DNA from: Aeoliella mucimassa
GTDB taxonomy: Bacteria; Planctomycetota; Planctomycetia; Pirellulales; Lacipirellulaceae
Assembly (NCBI RefSeq): GCF_007748035.1
Contig: NZ_CP036278.1
Coordinates: 1,302,001-1,366,000 of the forward strand
Direction: 5' to 3'
Length of the DNA stretch: 64,000 nucleotides
Below, in pieces: positions 1-8,430 of the stretch. The notes below the pieces were generated by a model. The model saw nothing but the letters and a program-made list of their open reading frames with translations, was not told the origin of the DNA and did not search any database. Within the stretch, counting starts at the first letter, position 1. The number at the start of each line of letters is the position of its first letter. A program made the translations under genes and the position numbers.

Positions 1-3000
1 ATCGAAGCCGAAGTGGTCGACCAGTCGCGTCGCACCATCACCGGCAGCGGTTCGGTGCTCGTCGCCCGCAAGCCGTTCGAGGTGTTTGCCTGGACCGATC
101 GTGGCTACTACCACACCGGCGATACCGTGACCGCACGGTTCCAAGCCCGCCAGCCCGATGGCACGCCGGTCGAGGGCAAAGGCAAGCTTCGGCTGCTCTC
201 CATCGCGTACGACGCCGAAGGCAAGCCGACCGAGACCGAGGTTCGCAGTTGGGAGGTCGATACTAATGGACAAGGCACTGCGGAGCTGCAGATTAAGGCT
301 TCCGATGCTGGTCAGTATCGGCTGAGTTACGAGGTGACTACCGGCGAGAAGACCATGCAGGGTGGTTATCTGTTTACGATCGTCGGCGACGGCTTCGATG
401 GCAGCGACTTCCGCTTTGCCGATCTGGAGTTGGTACCCGACAAGCGTCACTACGCCCCCGGTGAGAAGCTGCAGTTGCAGATCAACACGAATCGCATCAA
501 CAGCCTGGTGTTGCTTTACGTGCGTCCCGAAAACGGAGTGTACTCGGCCCCACAAGTTGTTCGCCTCAAAGGTAAGAGCAACACGGTGCCGATCGATATC
601 GCCGTGGCCGACATGCCAAACTTCTTTGTCGAAGCGGTGACCATTTCCAATGGCAAGGTGCACACGGTTGTCAAGCAAGTCGTGGTTCCTCCTGCGGAGC
701 GTGTGGTCAACGTCGAGGTGGCTCCCTCCTCCTCCGCTTACCAGCCAGGGCAAGAGGCTAAGGTTAAGATTCGCTTGACCGACGAAGAGGGCAATCCCGT
801 GGTCGGCGACACCGTGCTCACGGTTTACGATCAGGCGCTCGACTACATCTCGGGCGGCTCGAACGTCGGCGACATTCGCAAGGTGTTCTGGGGATGGAAA
901 CGGAACCATCGTCCGCAGACCGAACACAACCTCGATCGTTACTCGTACAACCTGGTGCCACCCGGTCAAAAGGGGATGGCCTCGTTAGGGATGTATGGCA
1001 ATTTGATCGACGATCAAAGTTTAGCATTGGTAGCCGATGAGGTAGCACCGTATTCGTTTGGCCTAAAAACTCGTAGCGCTGTTGCGGGGGTACCAATGAG
1101 TGCCGCCGCTCCGATGGCGCGAGGTGGCGAGGTGGCCGAAATGGACATGCTGATGGAGGCCCCTGCAGCCGCCGAACCAGCTTCAGGTTCTCTCGAAGTA
1201 GCGCAGCGGCAATCCTCCGCTGCGGCAATCGTCGAACCAACCGTCCGCAAGCAGTTTGCTGATACCGCTTACTGGGCTGCGTCGGTCGAGACCGACTCGG
1301 CCGGGCTAGCGGAAGTAACCTTTCCGATGCCCGAGAATCTCACGAACTGGAAGTTCGGCGTCTGGAGCCTGGCCCACGGGGCCCGCGTCGGCGACGGGGC
1401 CGCAACGGCCGTCACTCGCAAGAACCTGCTGGTGCGACTACAAACTCCCAGGTTCCTGGTGGAACGCGACGAAGTGATTCTGTCGGCCAACGTGCACAAC
1501 TACCTGGCGACGGACAAGCAGGCGACCGTGCGTCTGGAGGTCGATGGCGACTACTTCGAGATGCCTCGCAACTTGGAGATGCTGATCGAGGTGCCCGCCG
1601 GCGGCGAACAACGCGTCGACTGGCGACTCAAAGCCAAGAAGGATGGGGTGGCCGTGATTCGGGCCATCGCCCTCACCGACGAGGAGTCGGACGCCATGCA
1701 GTTGGAAGTGCCGATCAAGGTGCATGGCATCGAAAAGCTCATTCCTCACAGCGGAGTACTGGCCAGCGACGAAGCGGTGCAGCAGTTCGAAATCGTGGTG
1801 CCGAGCGATCGCCGAGTGGCCGACACTCGCCTGGAGGTGCAGTTCTCGCCAACGTTGGCCGGCGCGATGGTCGACGCGTTGCCTTACCTGATCGACTATC
1901 CCTACGGTTGCACCGAGCAAACACTCAACCGCTTCCTGCCCGCCGTGCTCACGCAGAAAACGTTGCGGGAGATGGGGGTCGATCTCAAGGCGATTCGCGA
2001 CAAGCAAACCAACCTGAATCCGCAAGAGCTGGGGGATGCCAGCGAGCGAGCGGCGGGCTGGAAACGCTACGAAGCCAATCCGGTGTTTGATCAGGCAGAG
2101 CTCGACAAAGTGGTGAAAGCCGGCGTGAACCGCCTGACCGAGATGCAACTCTCCGACGGTGGCTGGGGATGGTTCTCCGGGTACGGCGAGCACAGCTCGG
2201 CTCACACTTCCGCGACTGTCGTGCGGGGGCTGCTCGTCGCTCAAGAGAACGACGTCGCCCTGGTGCCTGGCGTGCTCGAACGCGGGCTGGCCTGGTTGGT
2301 GCAGTATCAACAGAACGAGCTCGAGAAGCTCGCCAACTGCGACGACGAAGGCAACCCTCGAGATAAGGATAAGCCTTACAAGCACCAGCCCGACAATCTC
2401 GATGCCCTGGTTTACTTCGTGCTAACCGACGCACAGCGTAAGAACGCGGCTCAGGTATCGGCCGAGCAGATGACCAAGATGCGTTCGGAGTTGTACGAAC
2501 ACCGCACGAAGCTGGCCGTTTACAGTCAGGCGATGTTCGGACTGGCTTTGCAGTACGAAGTCGACATGGAGCACGCAGGCGTCAGCAAACTGCGCGACAT
2601 GGTGATTCGTAACCTCACGCAGTACGTGAAGCACGACGACGAAAATCAAACCGCCTGGCTCGACCTGCCTGGCGGGTACTGGTGGCACTGGTATGGCAGC
2701 GAGTACGAAGCCCAAGCTTACTACTTGAAGCTGCTGGTCGCTACGGATCCGAAGAGCGACGTGGCTCCTCGGTTGGTGAAGTACCTGCTGAATAATCGCA
2801 AGCACGCGACCTATTGGAATAGCACCCGCGATACTTCACTGGTGGTCGAAGCGATGGCCAACTACCTGAAGGCCACCGGCGAAGGGCAGGGCGAGATGAC
2901 CGTTGAGGTTTGGCTCAATGGTCAGCGTCAAAAGACCGTGGAGATCACCCCCGCGGTGCTGTTCACGTTCGACAACAAGTTTGTAATCGAAGGCAACGAC

Positions 3001-3591
3001 CTCGAAGCGGGTCGGCATACACTCGAGATTCGCAAAACTGGCGAAGGTCGTTTGTACTACAACGCCTACTTGTCGCTCTTCTCGCTCGAAGACGACATCC
3101 AGGCGGCCGGGCTCGAGCTGAAGGTCGACCGCAAGTACTACAAGCTGACTCCGGTCGACGCGAAAGCCAACGTGTCGGGCGGGCGAGGGCAAGTGGTCTC
3201 GCAGAAGGTCGAGAAGTACGAGCGGACCGAGATTCCGAATCTCGGCGAAGTCACTAGCGGCGATCTGGTCGAGATCGAGCTGACCGTCGAAAGCAAGAAC
3301 GACTACGAGTACATCTTGCTCGAAGACCTGAAAGCGGCCGGTTTCGAACCGATGGAAGTCCGTAGCGGCTACAACGGCAACGAACTGGGAGCCTACATGG
3401 AGCTTCGCGATGATCGTATCAGCCTGTTCGTGCAACGCTTGATGCGTGGCACCCACAGCGTGAGCTATCGCATGCGGGCCGAAACGCCCGGCGTGTTCTC
3501 AGCCCTGCCGACCAAGGCCTCGGCCATGTACGCACCGGAGCTAAAGGCCAACTCGAACGAGATCAAGGTAAGGGTGAACGACAAGCCGTAG
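1..3591 (+). CDS. Alpha-2-macroglobulin family protein (5' truncated by window)
   Basis: The frame is open from base 1, so only the C-terminal 1,196 residues are visible. The family forms large envelope proteins that trap proteases through a reactive thioester. The thioester motif is intact: Cys637-Thr-Glu-Gln (codons from base 1909) in the context YPYGCTEQ. It is followed by an alpha-toroid thioester domain containing SDGGWGWF. Beta-sandwich macroglobulin domains precede it, including an A2M domain starting around TAYWAASVETD. Just before that domain, about residues 366-415, is a low-complexity Ala/Met/Glu/Pro stretch that fits a protease bait region. The C-terminus ends with another beta-sandwich domain. 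Family assignment is firm. The physiological target and the signal or lipobox, which are outside the window, are unknown. Confidence 0.93.
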   Translation: MEAEVVDQSRRTITGSGSVLVARKPFEVFAWTDRGYYHTGDTVTARFQARQPDGTPVEGKGKLRLLSIAYDAEGKPTETEVRSWEVDTNGQGTAELQIKASDAGQYRLSYEVTTGEKTMQGGYLFTIVGDGFDGSDFRFADLELVPDKRHYAPGEKLQLQINTNRINSLVLLYVRPENGVYSAPQVVRLKGKSNTVPIDIAVADMPNFFVEAVTISNGKVHTVVKQVVVPPAERVVNVEVAPSSSAYQPGQEAKVKIRLTDEEGNPVVGDTVLTVYDQALDYISGGSNVGDIRKVFWGWKRNHRPQTEHNLDRYSYNLVPPGQKGMASLGMYGNLIDDQSLALVADEVAPYSFGLKTRSAVAGVPMSAAAPMARGGEVAEMDMLMEAPAAAEPASGSLEVAQRQSSAAAIVEPTVRKQFADTAYWAASVETDSAGLAEVTFPMPENLTNWKFGVWSLAHGARVGDGAATAVTRKNLLVRLQTPRFLVERDEVILSANVHNYLATDKQATVRLEVDGDYFEMPRNLEMLIEVPAGGEQRVDWRLKAKKDGVAVIRAIALTDEESDAMQLEVPIKVHGIEKLIPHSGVLASDEAVQQFEIVVPSDRRVADTRLEVQFSPTLAGAMVDALPYLIDYPYGCTEQTLNRFLPAVLTQKTLREMGVDLKAIRDKQTNLNPQELGDASERAAGWKRYEANPVFDQAELDKVVKAGVNRLTEMQLSDGGWGWFSGYGEHSSAHTSATVVRGLLVAQENDVALVPGVLERGLAWLVQYQQNELEKLANCDDEGNPRDKDKPYKHQPDNLDALVYFVLTDAQRKNAAQVSAEQMTKMRSELYEHRTKLAVYSQAMFGLALQYEVDMEHAGVSKLRDMVIRNLTQYVKHDDENQTAWLDLPGGYWWHWYGSEYEAQAYYLKLLVATDPKSDVAPRLVKYLLNNRKHATYWNSTRDTSLVVEAMANYLKATGEGQGEMTVEVWLNGQRQKTVEITPAVLFTFDNKFVIEGNDLEAGRHTLEIRKTGEGRLYYNAYLSLFSLEDDIQAAGLELKVDRKYYKLTPVDAKANVSGGRGQVVSQKVEKYERTEIPNLGEVTSGDLVEIELTVESKNDYEYILLEDLKAAGFEPMEVRSGYNGNELGAYMELRDDRISLFVQRLMRGTHSVSYRMRAETPGVFSALPTKASAMYAPELKANSNEIKVRVNDKP

Positions 3592-3638
3592 CCCCTTTGT
3601 CCCTTGCTTGTGGTAATCAAAGTAAGTGAATTCATCCA

Positions 3639-3674
3639 TCGCCCTGCTGCAAGTGATTGCAGTAGGGCGATTTT
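3639..3674 (+). terminator. Rho-independent terminator after the A2M gene
   Basis: Two 14-nt arms (TCGCCCTGCTGCAA and TTGCAGTAGGGCGA, one G-T mismatch) enclose a 4-nt loop and are followed directly by TTTT. It lies about 50 bp past the A2M stop codon and points away from it. Confidence 0.8.
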
Positions 3675-3888
3675 AGTTTCGGTTCTCCGTGACTTGGTGT
3701 TGCTTTGCTCGTCAGTAGTGTCGGAGGATTCGACAGCAGTCGTTTCTGGATCCACCGATGGGTATGAAAGGCTGCGATGGGCCACGTTGCCGGTTGAGTT
3801 GGTAGTGGTGCATCTCGTAAAATTACGCTAGTGGCTTCGCCAATGTGTGATTGGCTTGGTGATCGCAGGAATACAGAAGGGGGGCGTC

Positions 3889-4815
3889 GTGGTGCGCCGA
3901 GAGAATCGGCCAGCGGCATTTACGCTGGTAGAATTGTTGGTGGTGATCGCAATCATCGGGGTGCTCGTCGCGCTGTTGCTTCCCGCGGTGCAGGCGGCCC
4001 GCGAGAGTGCTCGGCGGTCGCACTGCATGAATAGCCTGAAGCAGCAGGGCCTCGCTTTCCACAACTACGAGGGAGCCCATGGAGGCTTCCCTCCACGAAG
4101 GCATCGCCCCAGCCCACACCAAGGGTGGGGCCCCTACTTACTGGCGTACATGGAGCAGCAACCGCTTGGCGAGCAATACGACACCGAGCAGGACTTCTAC
4201 GCTCCCGACAACCAGCCCTACATCCAAGTGCCGCTGCCTGTGTTTGTGTGCCCGACCGCGCCGCCGAGTCGCTACGTGGACATCATCGACCAAGATGGCA
4301 CCGAAACCGGCGCCCGCGGCGCAGCAGGCGACTACTTTGTGCCGAACAGCGTCGACGCTTACTGGTGGCCCGAGGCCCAGCGGGCCGCCGCGGCCGACAC
4401 CGCTCACTCGGCAGCGCTCCGCGACAATCAAATCCAGCCGCTGCGTAAGATCACCGACGGGCTGTCGCACACACTGCTCGTCGGCGAGTTCGCCGGCCGG
4501 CCCGATCATTGGATTCTCGGCGAGCAGCAACCGACTAACGACGGGCTGAAGTGGGCCAACTGGTGGGGGCCTTGGGCGTCGTACAATTCTACGATCTACA
4601 AAACCTTCTCGGCCGACGGCCGAACGCCCGGCGGGCCCTGCACGGTGAACTGCAATAACAACTGGGGGCTCTACGCCTTTCATCCCGGGGGGGCACACAT
4701 CCTGCTGTGCGATGGCTCGGTGCAAATGGTCACCGATACGCTCGACCGCGATGTATTTGCCGGGCTGGTGACGAAAGCAGGCAGCGAGATCATCGCCGAC
4801 AGCGATTTGCACTAG
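3889..4815 (+). CDS. DUF1559 domain protein with prepilin-like N-terminus
   Basis: This is a planctomycete DUF1559 protein of about 308 residues. The N-terminus carries the type IV pilin-like cleavage/methylation signal [20 protein letters not shown], followed by the family's [21 protein letters not shown] segment. The C-terminus has the characteristic [15 protein letters not shown] motif. I chose the GTG at 3889 because an AAGGGGGG purine run sits 4-5 bases upstream; an ATG at 3847 would add 14 poorly fitting residues before the basic leader. The family is highly multiplied in planctomycetes and is presumed to be processed and exported like a pseudopilin. Its molecular role is unknown. A second, truncated member lies at the right end of the window. 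Confidence 0.92.
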   Translation: MVRRENRPAAFTLVELLVVIAIIGVLVALLLPAVQAARESARRSHCMNSLKQQGLAFHNYEGAHGGFPPRRHRPSPHQGWGPYLLAYMEQQPLGEQYDTEQDFYAPDNQPYIQVPLPVFVCPTAPPSRYVDIIDQDGTETGARGAAGDYFVPNSVDAYWWPEAQRAAAADTAHSAALRDNQIQPLRKITDGLSHTLLVGEFAGRPDHWILGEQQPTNDGLKWANWWGPWASYNSTIYKTFSADGRTPGGPCTVNCNNNWGLYAFHPGGAHILLCDGSVQMVTDTLDRDVFAGLVTKAGSEIIADSDLH

Positions 4816-4873
4816 CACCAACCGAATCACTCAAAGATAGAACCACTCGCGCTTAGATCCAGGGAGTCGAACC

Positions 4874-5734
4874 ATGCGGTATGTTTTCGTTTTGCTTGCC
4901 ATCATTGCCTCGCTGCCCGACAAACCAGCGGCCATCGAGTTCCTGCAGCAAAAGCAAACCGAGTGCGGCGGGTTCATCTCGTTTCCAACGCCTGAAGGTG
5001 AAGAGCCCAAGCCAACGCTACGCACCACCCGCACCGGATTGCGAGGCCTCCGCCTGCTAGGGGGCAAGCCAGCCGATCGCGAGGGGGTGATCGAGTTTCT
5101 CAATGCGTGCTATCGCGAAGACGTCGGAGGATTTGCCGCGAATCCCGAAGCCGAGGCCGATCCCATTAGCACTTCGGTCGGGCTCATGATTCTAGGCGAA
5201 CTGAAGCTACCGAACGACAAGTACGTGGAACGCGGCATGGCTTTCATGAACGAGCATACCGAAGGTTTCGAGCAGATTCGCATGGTCGCCTCGTCGCTCG
5301 ACGAACTGGAGTACACGGTGCCGAACATCGACAAGTGGCTCGCGGTAATCGACAAGGCTCGCAACGACGATGGCTCGTTTGGCGAAGGGCCCGGTGTGGC
5401 TCGCTCTACCGCGCTGTACGGGGTGGCCGAGATGCGACTCGGACGCGAAGTGGACAAGGAGCGAATCCTCGAGATTCTCGACTCCGGTCGCCGCACCGAT
5501 GGCGGTTGGGGCTCCGACGAGCCAGGCCCCTCGGACCTCGAATCATGCTACCGCGTGGTGCGGCTCTATCGTCGCTTGGATGCCCAGCCAAGAGATGCCG
5601 ACAAGCTGCGGGCGTTCATTGCGAGCTGCAAGAACAACGACGGCGGCTACGGCCGCACGCCCGACGAAGTCTCGTCGCTACATGGCACCTATTACTCGGC
5701 GATTATCACTTACTGGCTCGATGGCGGAAAGTAA
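4874..5734 (+). CDS. Prenyltransferase/squalene-oxidase-repeat alpha-toroid protein
   Basis: This 286-residue protein has a short hydrophobic N-terminus (VFVLLAIIASL) followed by repeated Gly-rich turns typical of the alpha/alpha toroid of prenyltransferase beta subunits: CGGF, VGGF, DGSFG, DGGWG and DGGYG. Near the end, SDLESCYRVV and SSLHGTYYSAI resemble the segments that hold the Asp, Cys and His zinc ligands of geranylgeranyl/farnesyl transferases, but with altered spacing (D-x3-C). Ribosome site AGGGAG lies 11 bp before the ATG. Fold assignment is good. Enzymatic activity is doubtful because no alpha subunit is visible and bacterial relatives are uncharacterised. It may belong with the following minus-strand gene only by position. 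Confidence 0.8.
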   Translation: MRYVFVLLAIIASLPDKPAAIEFLQQKQTECGGFISFPTPEGEEPKPTLRTTRTGLRGLRLLGGKPADREGVIEFLNACYREDVGGFAANPEAEADPISTSVGLMILGELKLPNDKYVERGMAFMNEHTEGFEQIRMVASSLDELEYTVPNIDKWLAVIDKARNDDGSFGEGPGVARSTALYGVAEMRLGREVDKERILEILDSGRRTDGGWGSDEPGPSDLESCYRVVRLYRRLDAQPRDADKLRAFIASCKNNDGGYGRTPDEVSSLHGTYYSAIITYWLDGGK

Positions 5735-5739
5735 CTCGC

Positions 5740-6843
5740 CTAGCGAGACGGCTCGGGATAGAGGGCGATCAGTTTGCCACCATGCCCGCAAGTCACCAAC
5801 TCAGGGCCTTCGTGGCGGGCATCGAACTCGCCGACGAGCAGGTGATGCAAGGTTTGATCGCCGGAGTGGATGACGCGCGACTGCCAGTACCCTTCGCTGG
5901 TCTGCGTGAACTGCAGCACCCGTCCCGAGTAACCGCAACTGTAAATTTCGGGACCATCGACGGCCGGATCGAGATCGCTGAGCACGACTCCGCGGATTTT
6001 GGCGGTGTCGCGGCCAACCACTTCGGTTTGCCAGCCGTCGTTTTTGCGAGTGGCAAGCGTCACTTTGCCGCCATCGCCGCCGATGACGATGCCAGCCGGC
6101 CCCGACGTGATGCGGCTTTGCCCCCATGGGTCGGCCATGATCGTTTGATGGCACCAGCCAAGCTCCCCTTGCCAGAGCACCTGAGGACAGCCGTCGGAGC
6201 CGGTCGTGAGTAGCTCGAGGCCTGAGTGTTCGGCCAGCACTTCGGCAGGCAGCACCACTTTCATCCGATCGTTGGCCACGTAAACCACTTCGCCCGCGAA
6301 CTCGGTCTCGCGATGCTTTAGCACCTGAACTCGGTGCGAAAAGCCGGTGACGATTACTTCGGTGCCGGGAGCTTTGTCGACGTCGCCGATGCCGACTCCG
6401 TGCAGCATGCGATCGTCGGTGTAGATTACACGGCTGTGCCAGTCGTCGCCTTGCTTCCAGGCCATGGTTGCCTGGCCTGGGCCTTCGAGCGACTCAGGAC
6501 CGTGGACCATGCCGACGCCGACAAACTCGTTGCCAGGGTGGGTCGGATCGGCGTCGCCGATCGCGCCCATCAGTATCTCACCCGTGCTCTTGGCGATCCG
6601 CTGCGAAACCCAGCGATCGAACTGAAGGGCGAGCATCCATGCTTCGCCAGATTGTGTGGCGACTACCACCTCGTTGCCCGGCAGTGCGGGATCGAGGTCG
6701 CCGATGCTCACGCTGCCCATTTCGAAGTCGGCCGCGAGCAGCACCTCCGCCCGCCAGGTGGTCGTGGTCTCTTGGGCCAGGACGGAGGAGGCCAGAATCA
6801 GCGATAAAACGAGAGCAAAACCAAAGCGAGAGAGGGCGTTCAT
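5740..6843 (-). CDS. Secreted VCBS/FG-GAP-like repeat protein
   Basis: The 367-residue product has a clear Sec signal peptide (FALVLSLILASSVLAQ). It then carries at least five repeats with the pattern G-D-x-D/x-x-x-x-G-x-E-(V/I)-(V/Y): SIGDLDPALPGNEVVV, AIGDADPTHPGNEFVG, GIGDVDKAPGTEVIV, LSDLDPAVDGPEIYS and VGEFDARHEGPELVT. Such repeats form beta-propeller blades that often bind calcium. The last repeat is followed by GHGGKLIALYP, as in a closing blade. It is convergent with the toroid gene, and only 5 bp separate the stops. Function is unknown; a periplasmic or surface propeller is likely. Confidence 0.78.
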   Translation of the reverse strand: MNALSRFGFALVLSLILASSVLAQETTTTWRAEVLLAADFEMGSVSIGDLDPALPGNEVVVATQSGEAWMLALQFDRWVSQRIAKSTGEILMGAIGDADPTHPGNEFVGVGMVHGPESLEGPGQATMAWKQGDDWHSRVIYTDDRMLHGVGIGDVDKAPGTEVIVTGFSHRVQVLKHRETEFAGEVVYVANDRMKVVLPAEVLAEHSGLELLTTGSDGCPQVLWQGELGWCHQTIMADPWGQSRITSGPAGIVIGGDGGKVTLATRKNDGWQTEVVGRDTAKIRGVVLSDLDPAVDGPEIYSCGYSGRVLQFTQTSEGYWQSRVIHSGDQTLHHLLVGEFDARHEGPELVTCGHGGKLIALYPEPSR

Positions 6844-7008
6844 CGAAGCAGGCGAGCGGTTAGCGTTGGAGCCCTTCAGAAACAGGGCCGAAGCCGTTAG
6901 TCTAACCCTTGGCTGTTTGCCTGGTCAAACTCGCTGTGAGCCAACCGGACCTCGAGGTCCACGACACACATCCACCACACCTCGCCAACGTATTAGGTAT
7001 TGGGAACC

Positions 7009-7905
7009 ATGACGCAACCGTTTTTCGATCGCCTGACCGACCAAGTTCGTACCAAGAAAACGCCGTTGGTGGTGGGGCTCGATCCGCGGTGGAGTTCGCT
7101 GCCTGAGACTTTGAAGTCAGTGGGCGATTCGCTGGCCGAAAAGGCGGCCGCTTATCGCGACTTTAGCATCGGCATTCTCGATGTTGTTGCTCCCCTGGTG
7201 CCGGCCGTGAAGCCTCAGGTCGCTTTCTTTGAGCAGCTCGGCTGGCAAGGCATGCAGGCGCTGGCCGAAGTGATCGACCACGCCCGCAAGCTCGGCGTTC
7301 TGCTGGTGATGGATGGCAAACGCAACGACATTGGCTCCACCGCCGAAGGCTATGCCGATGGTTGGCTCGGCGAGTCGTCGGCCTGGCGCGGCGATGCTTT
7401 GACCGTGAGTCCCTACCTGGGCGACGACAGCCTCGAACCGTTTGTGCAGGTCGCCAGCGACCGCGCGGCAGGGTTGTTCGTGCTGGTGAAAACCTCCAAC
7501 CCCGGCGGCAAGATGCTGCAAGACCTCACCGCCGACGGATCGACCATCTACCAGCACGTGGGGGGACTCGTCGAGCGTCTGGCGGCCGACTCGGCCGGTG
7601 CGTGTGGCTATGGAGTCACCGGGGCGGTGGTCGGTGCGACCTATCCCGAGCAACTGGGCGAGCTGCGTGCCCTGATGCCGCACACCTGGTTCTTGGTGCC
7701 TGGCTATGGAAGCCAAGGCGGCACCGCGGCCGACGTTGCTCCGGCGTTCGATGCCAATGGTCTGGGGGCCATCGTCAACAGCTCGCGAGCCATCATCTTC
7801 GCCCACGCCCGCGACGAGTTCGCCAACCTCGACTGGCAGCAAGCGGTCGAAGCGGCCACGCGAAAAGCAATCGACGACTTGTCTTCGGTCGCTACGATTC
7901 GCTAA
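7009..7905 (+). CDS. pyrF: Orotidine 5'-phosphate decarboxylase (long, type 2 form)
   Basis: Decarboxylates OMP to UMP, the last step of de novo pyrimidine synthesis, in the cytoplasm. The 298-residue protein shows LVVGLDPRW near the N-terminus and the catalytic Asp-x-Lys-x-x-Asp motif in VMDGKRNDIGST. It also has SPYLGDDSLEPF and FVLVKTSNPGG, all typical of the roughly 300-residue PyrF subfamily. I chose the ATG at 7009; a TTG three codons upstream is less likely. No other pyrimidine gene adjoins it. It starts about 165 bp from the divergently oriented VCBS gene. Confidence 0.95.
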   Translation: MTQPFFDRLTDQVRTKKTPLVVGLDPRWSSLPETLKSVGDSLAEKAAAYRDFSIGILDVVAPLVPAVKPQVAFFEQLGWQGMQALAEVIDHARKLGVLLVMDGKRNDIGSTAEGYADGWLGESSAWRGDALTVSPYLGDDSLEPFVQVASDRAAGLFVLVKTSNPGGKMLQDLTADGSTIYQHVGGLVERLAADSAGACGYGVTGAVVGATYPEQLGELRALMPHTWFLVPGYGSQGGTAADVAPAFDANGLGAIVNSSRAIIFAHARDEFANLDWQQAVEAATRKAIDDLSSVATIR

Positions 7906-7992
7906 CGAAATCGTCAGCAGCGAACGTTAGGGCGGAGGATTCAATTCGTTTACCAAATTGCAGGCAGACTGCGCAAACGGGGAAGACCACCG

Positions 7993-8424
7993 ATGGAAGT
8001 TCGCGAAATCGCCTACCAGTCGCCCGAGTACCAGGCCGAGTTAGAGCTGCGGAACCAGGTATTGCGGATTCCGCTCGGACTGTGCGTGTACGACGATCCG
8101 CTCGACGAAGAGCACGATCAATGGCACTACGGCCTGTTCAACGGCCAGCAGTTGGTCGGCTGCGTGATTGCCCTTCCCAAGAGCCCAACACACGTCAAGC
8201 TGCGCCAGATGGCGATCGATGCATCGCAGCAAAAGTCGGGTTGCGGGCGGTTGCTGCTGACAACGGTCGAGCAACAGCTCGTCGGGCGGGGGATCAGTAG
8301 TATCGAGCTCGCCGCCCGCGCGGTGGTCGCCGAGTTCTATGAAAAACTCGGCTACCACCGCTGTGGGGACGAATTCGTGGAAGTAGGCATTGCCCACATC
8401 ACGATGCAAAAGCAACTGAGTTAA
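7993..8424 (+). CDS. GNAT family N-acetyltransferase
   Basis: The 143-residue protein has the single-domain GNAT layout. A beta4 strand and P-loop-like acetyl-CoA-binding segment occurs at VKLRQMAIDASQQKSGCGRLLL (central part Q-x-x-G-x-G/R), and the terminal AEFYEKLGYHRCGDEF motif is typical of motif B. A GGGGAAG ribosome site lies 7 bp upstream of the ATG. The substrate cannot be read from sequence; the N-terminal ELRNQVLRIPLG segment is like ElaA/YjcF-type acetyltransferases. It lies in the same direction as pyrF, 87 bp downstream, so co-transcription is possible. Confidence 0.88.
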   Translation: MEVREIAYQSPEYQAELELRNQVLRIPLGLCVYDDPLDEEHDQWHYGLFNGQQLVGCVIALPKSPTHVKLRQMAIDASQQKSGCGRLLLTTVEQQLVGRGISSIELAARAVVAEFYEKLGYHRCGDEFVEVGIAHITMQKQLS

Positions 8425-8430
8425 GGCGAA

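Noticed and set aside
1438-2385. Long minus-strand frame opposite the alpha-2-macroglobulin gene
   Set aside because: Shadow of high GC at third codon positions; composition is His/Gly/Arg/Val biased and the plus-strand protein is clearly real.
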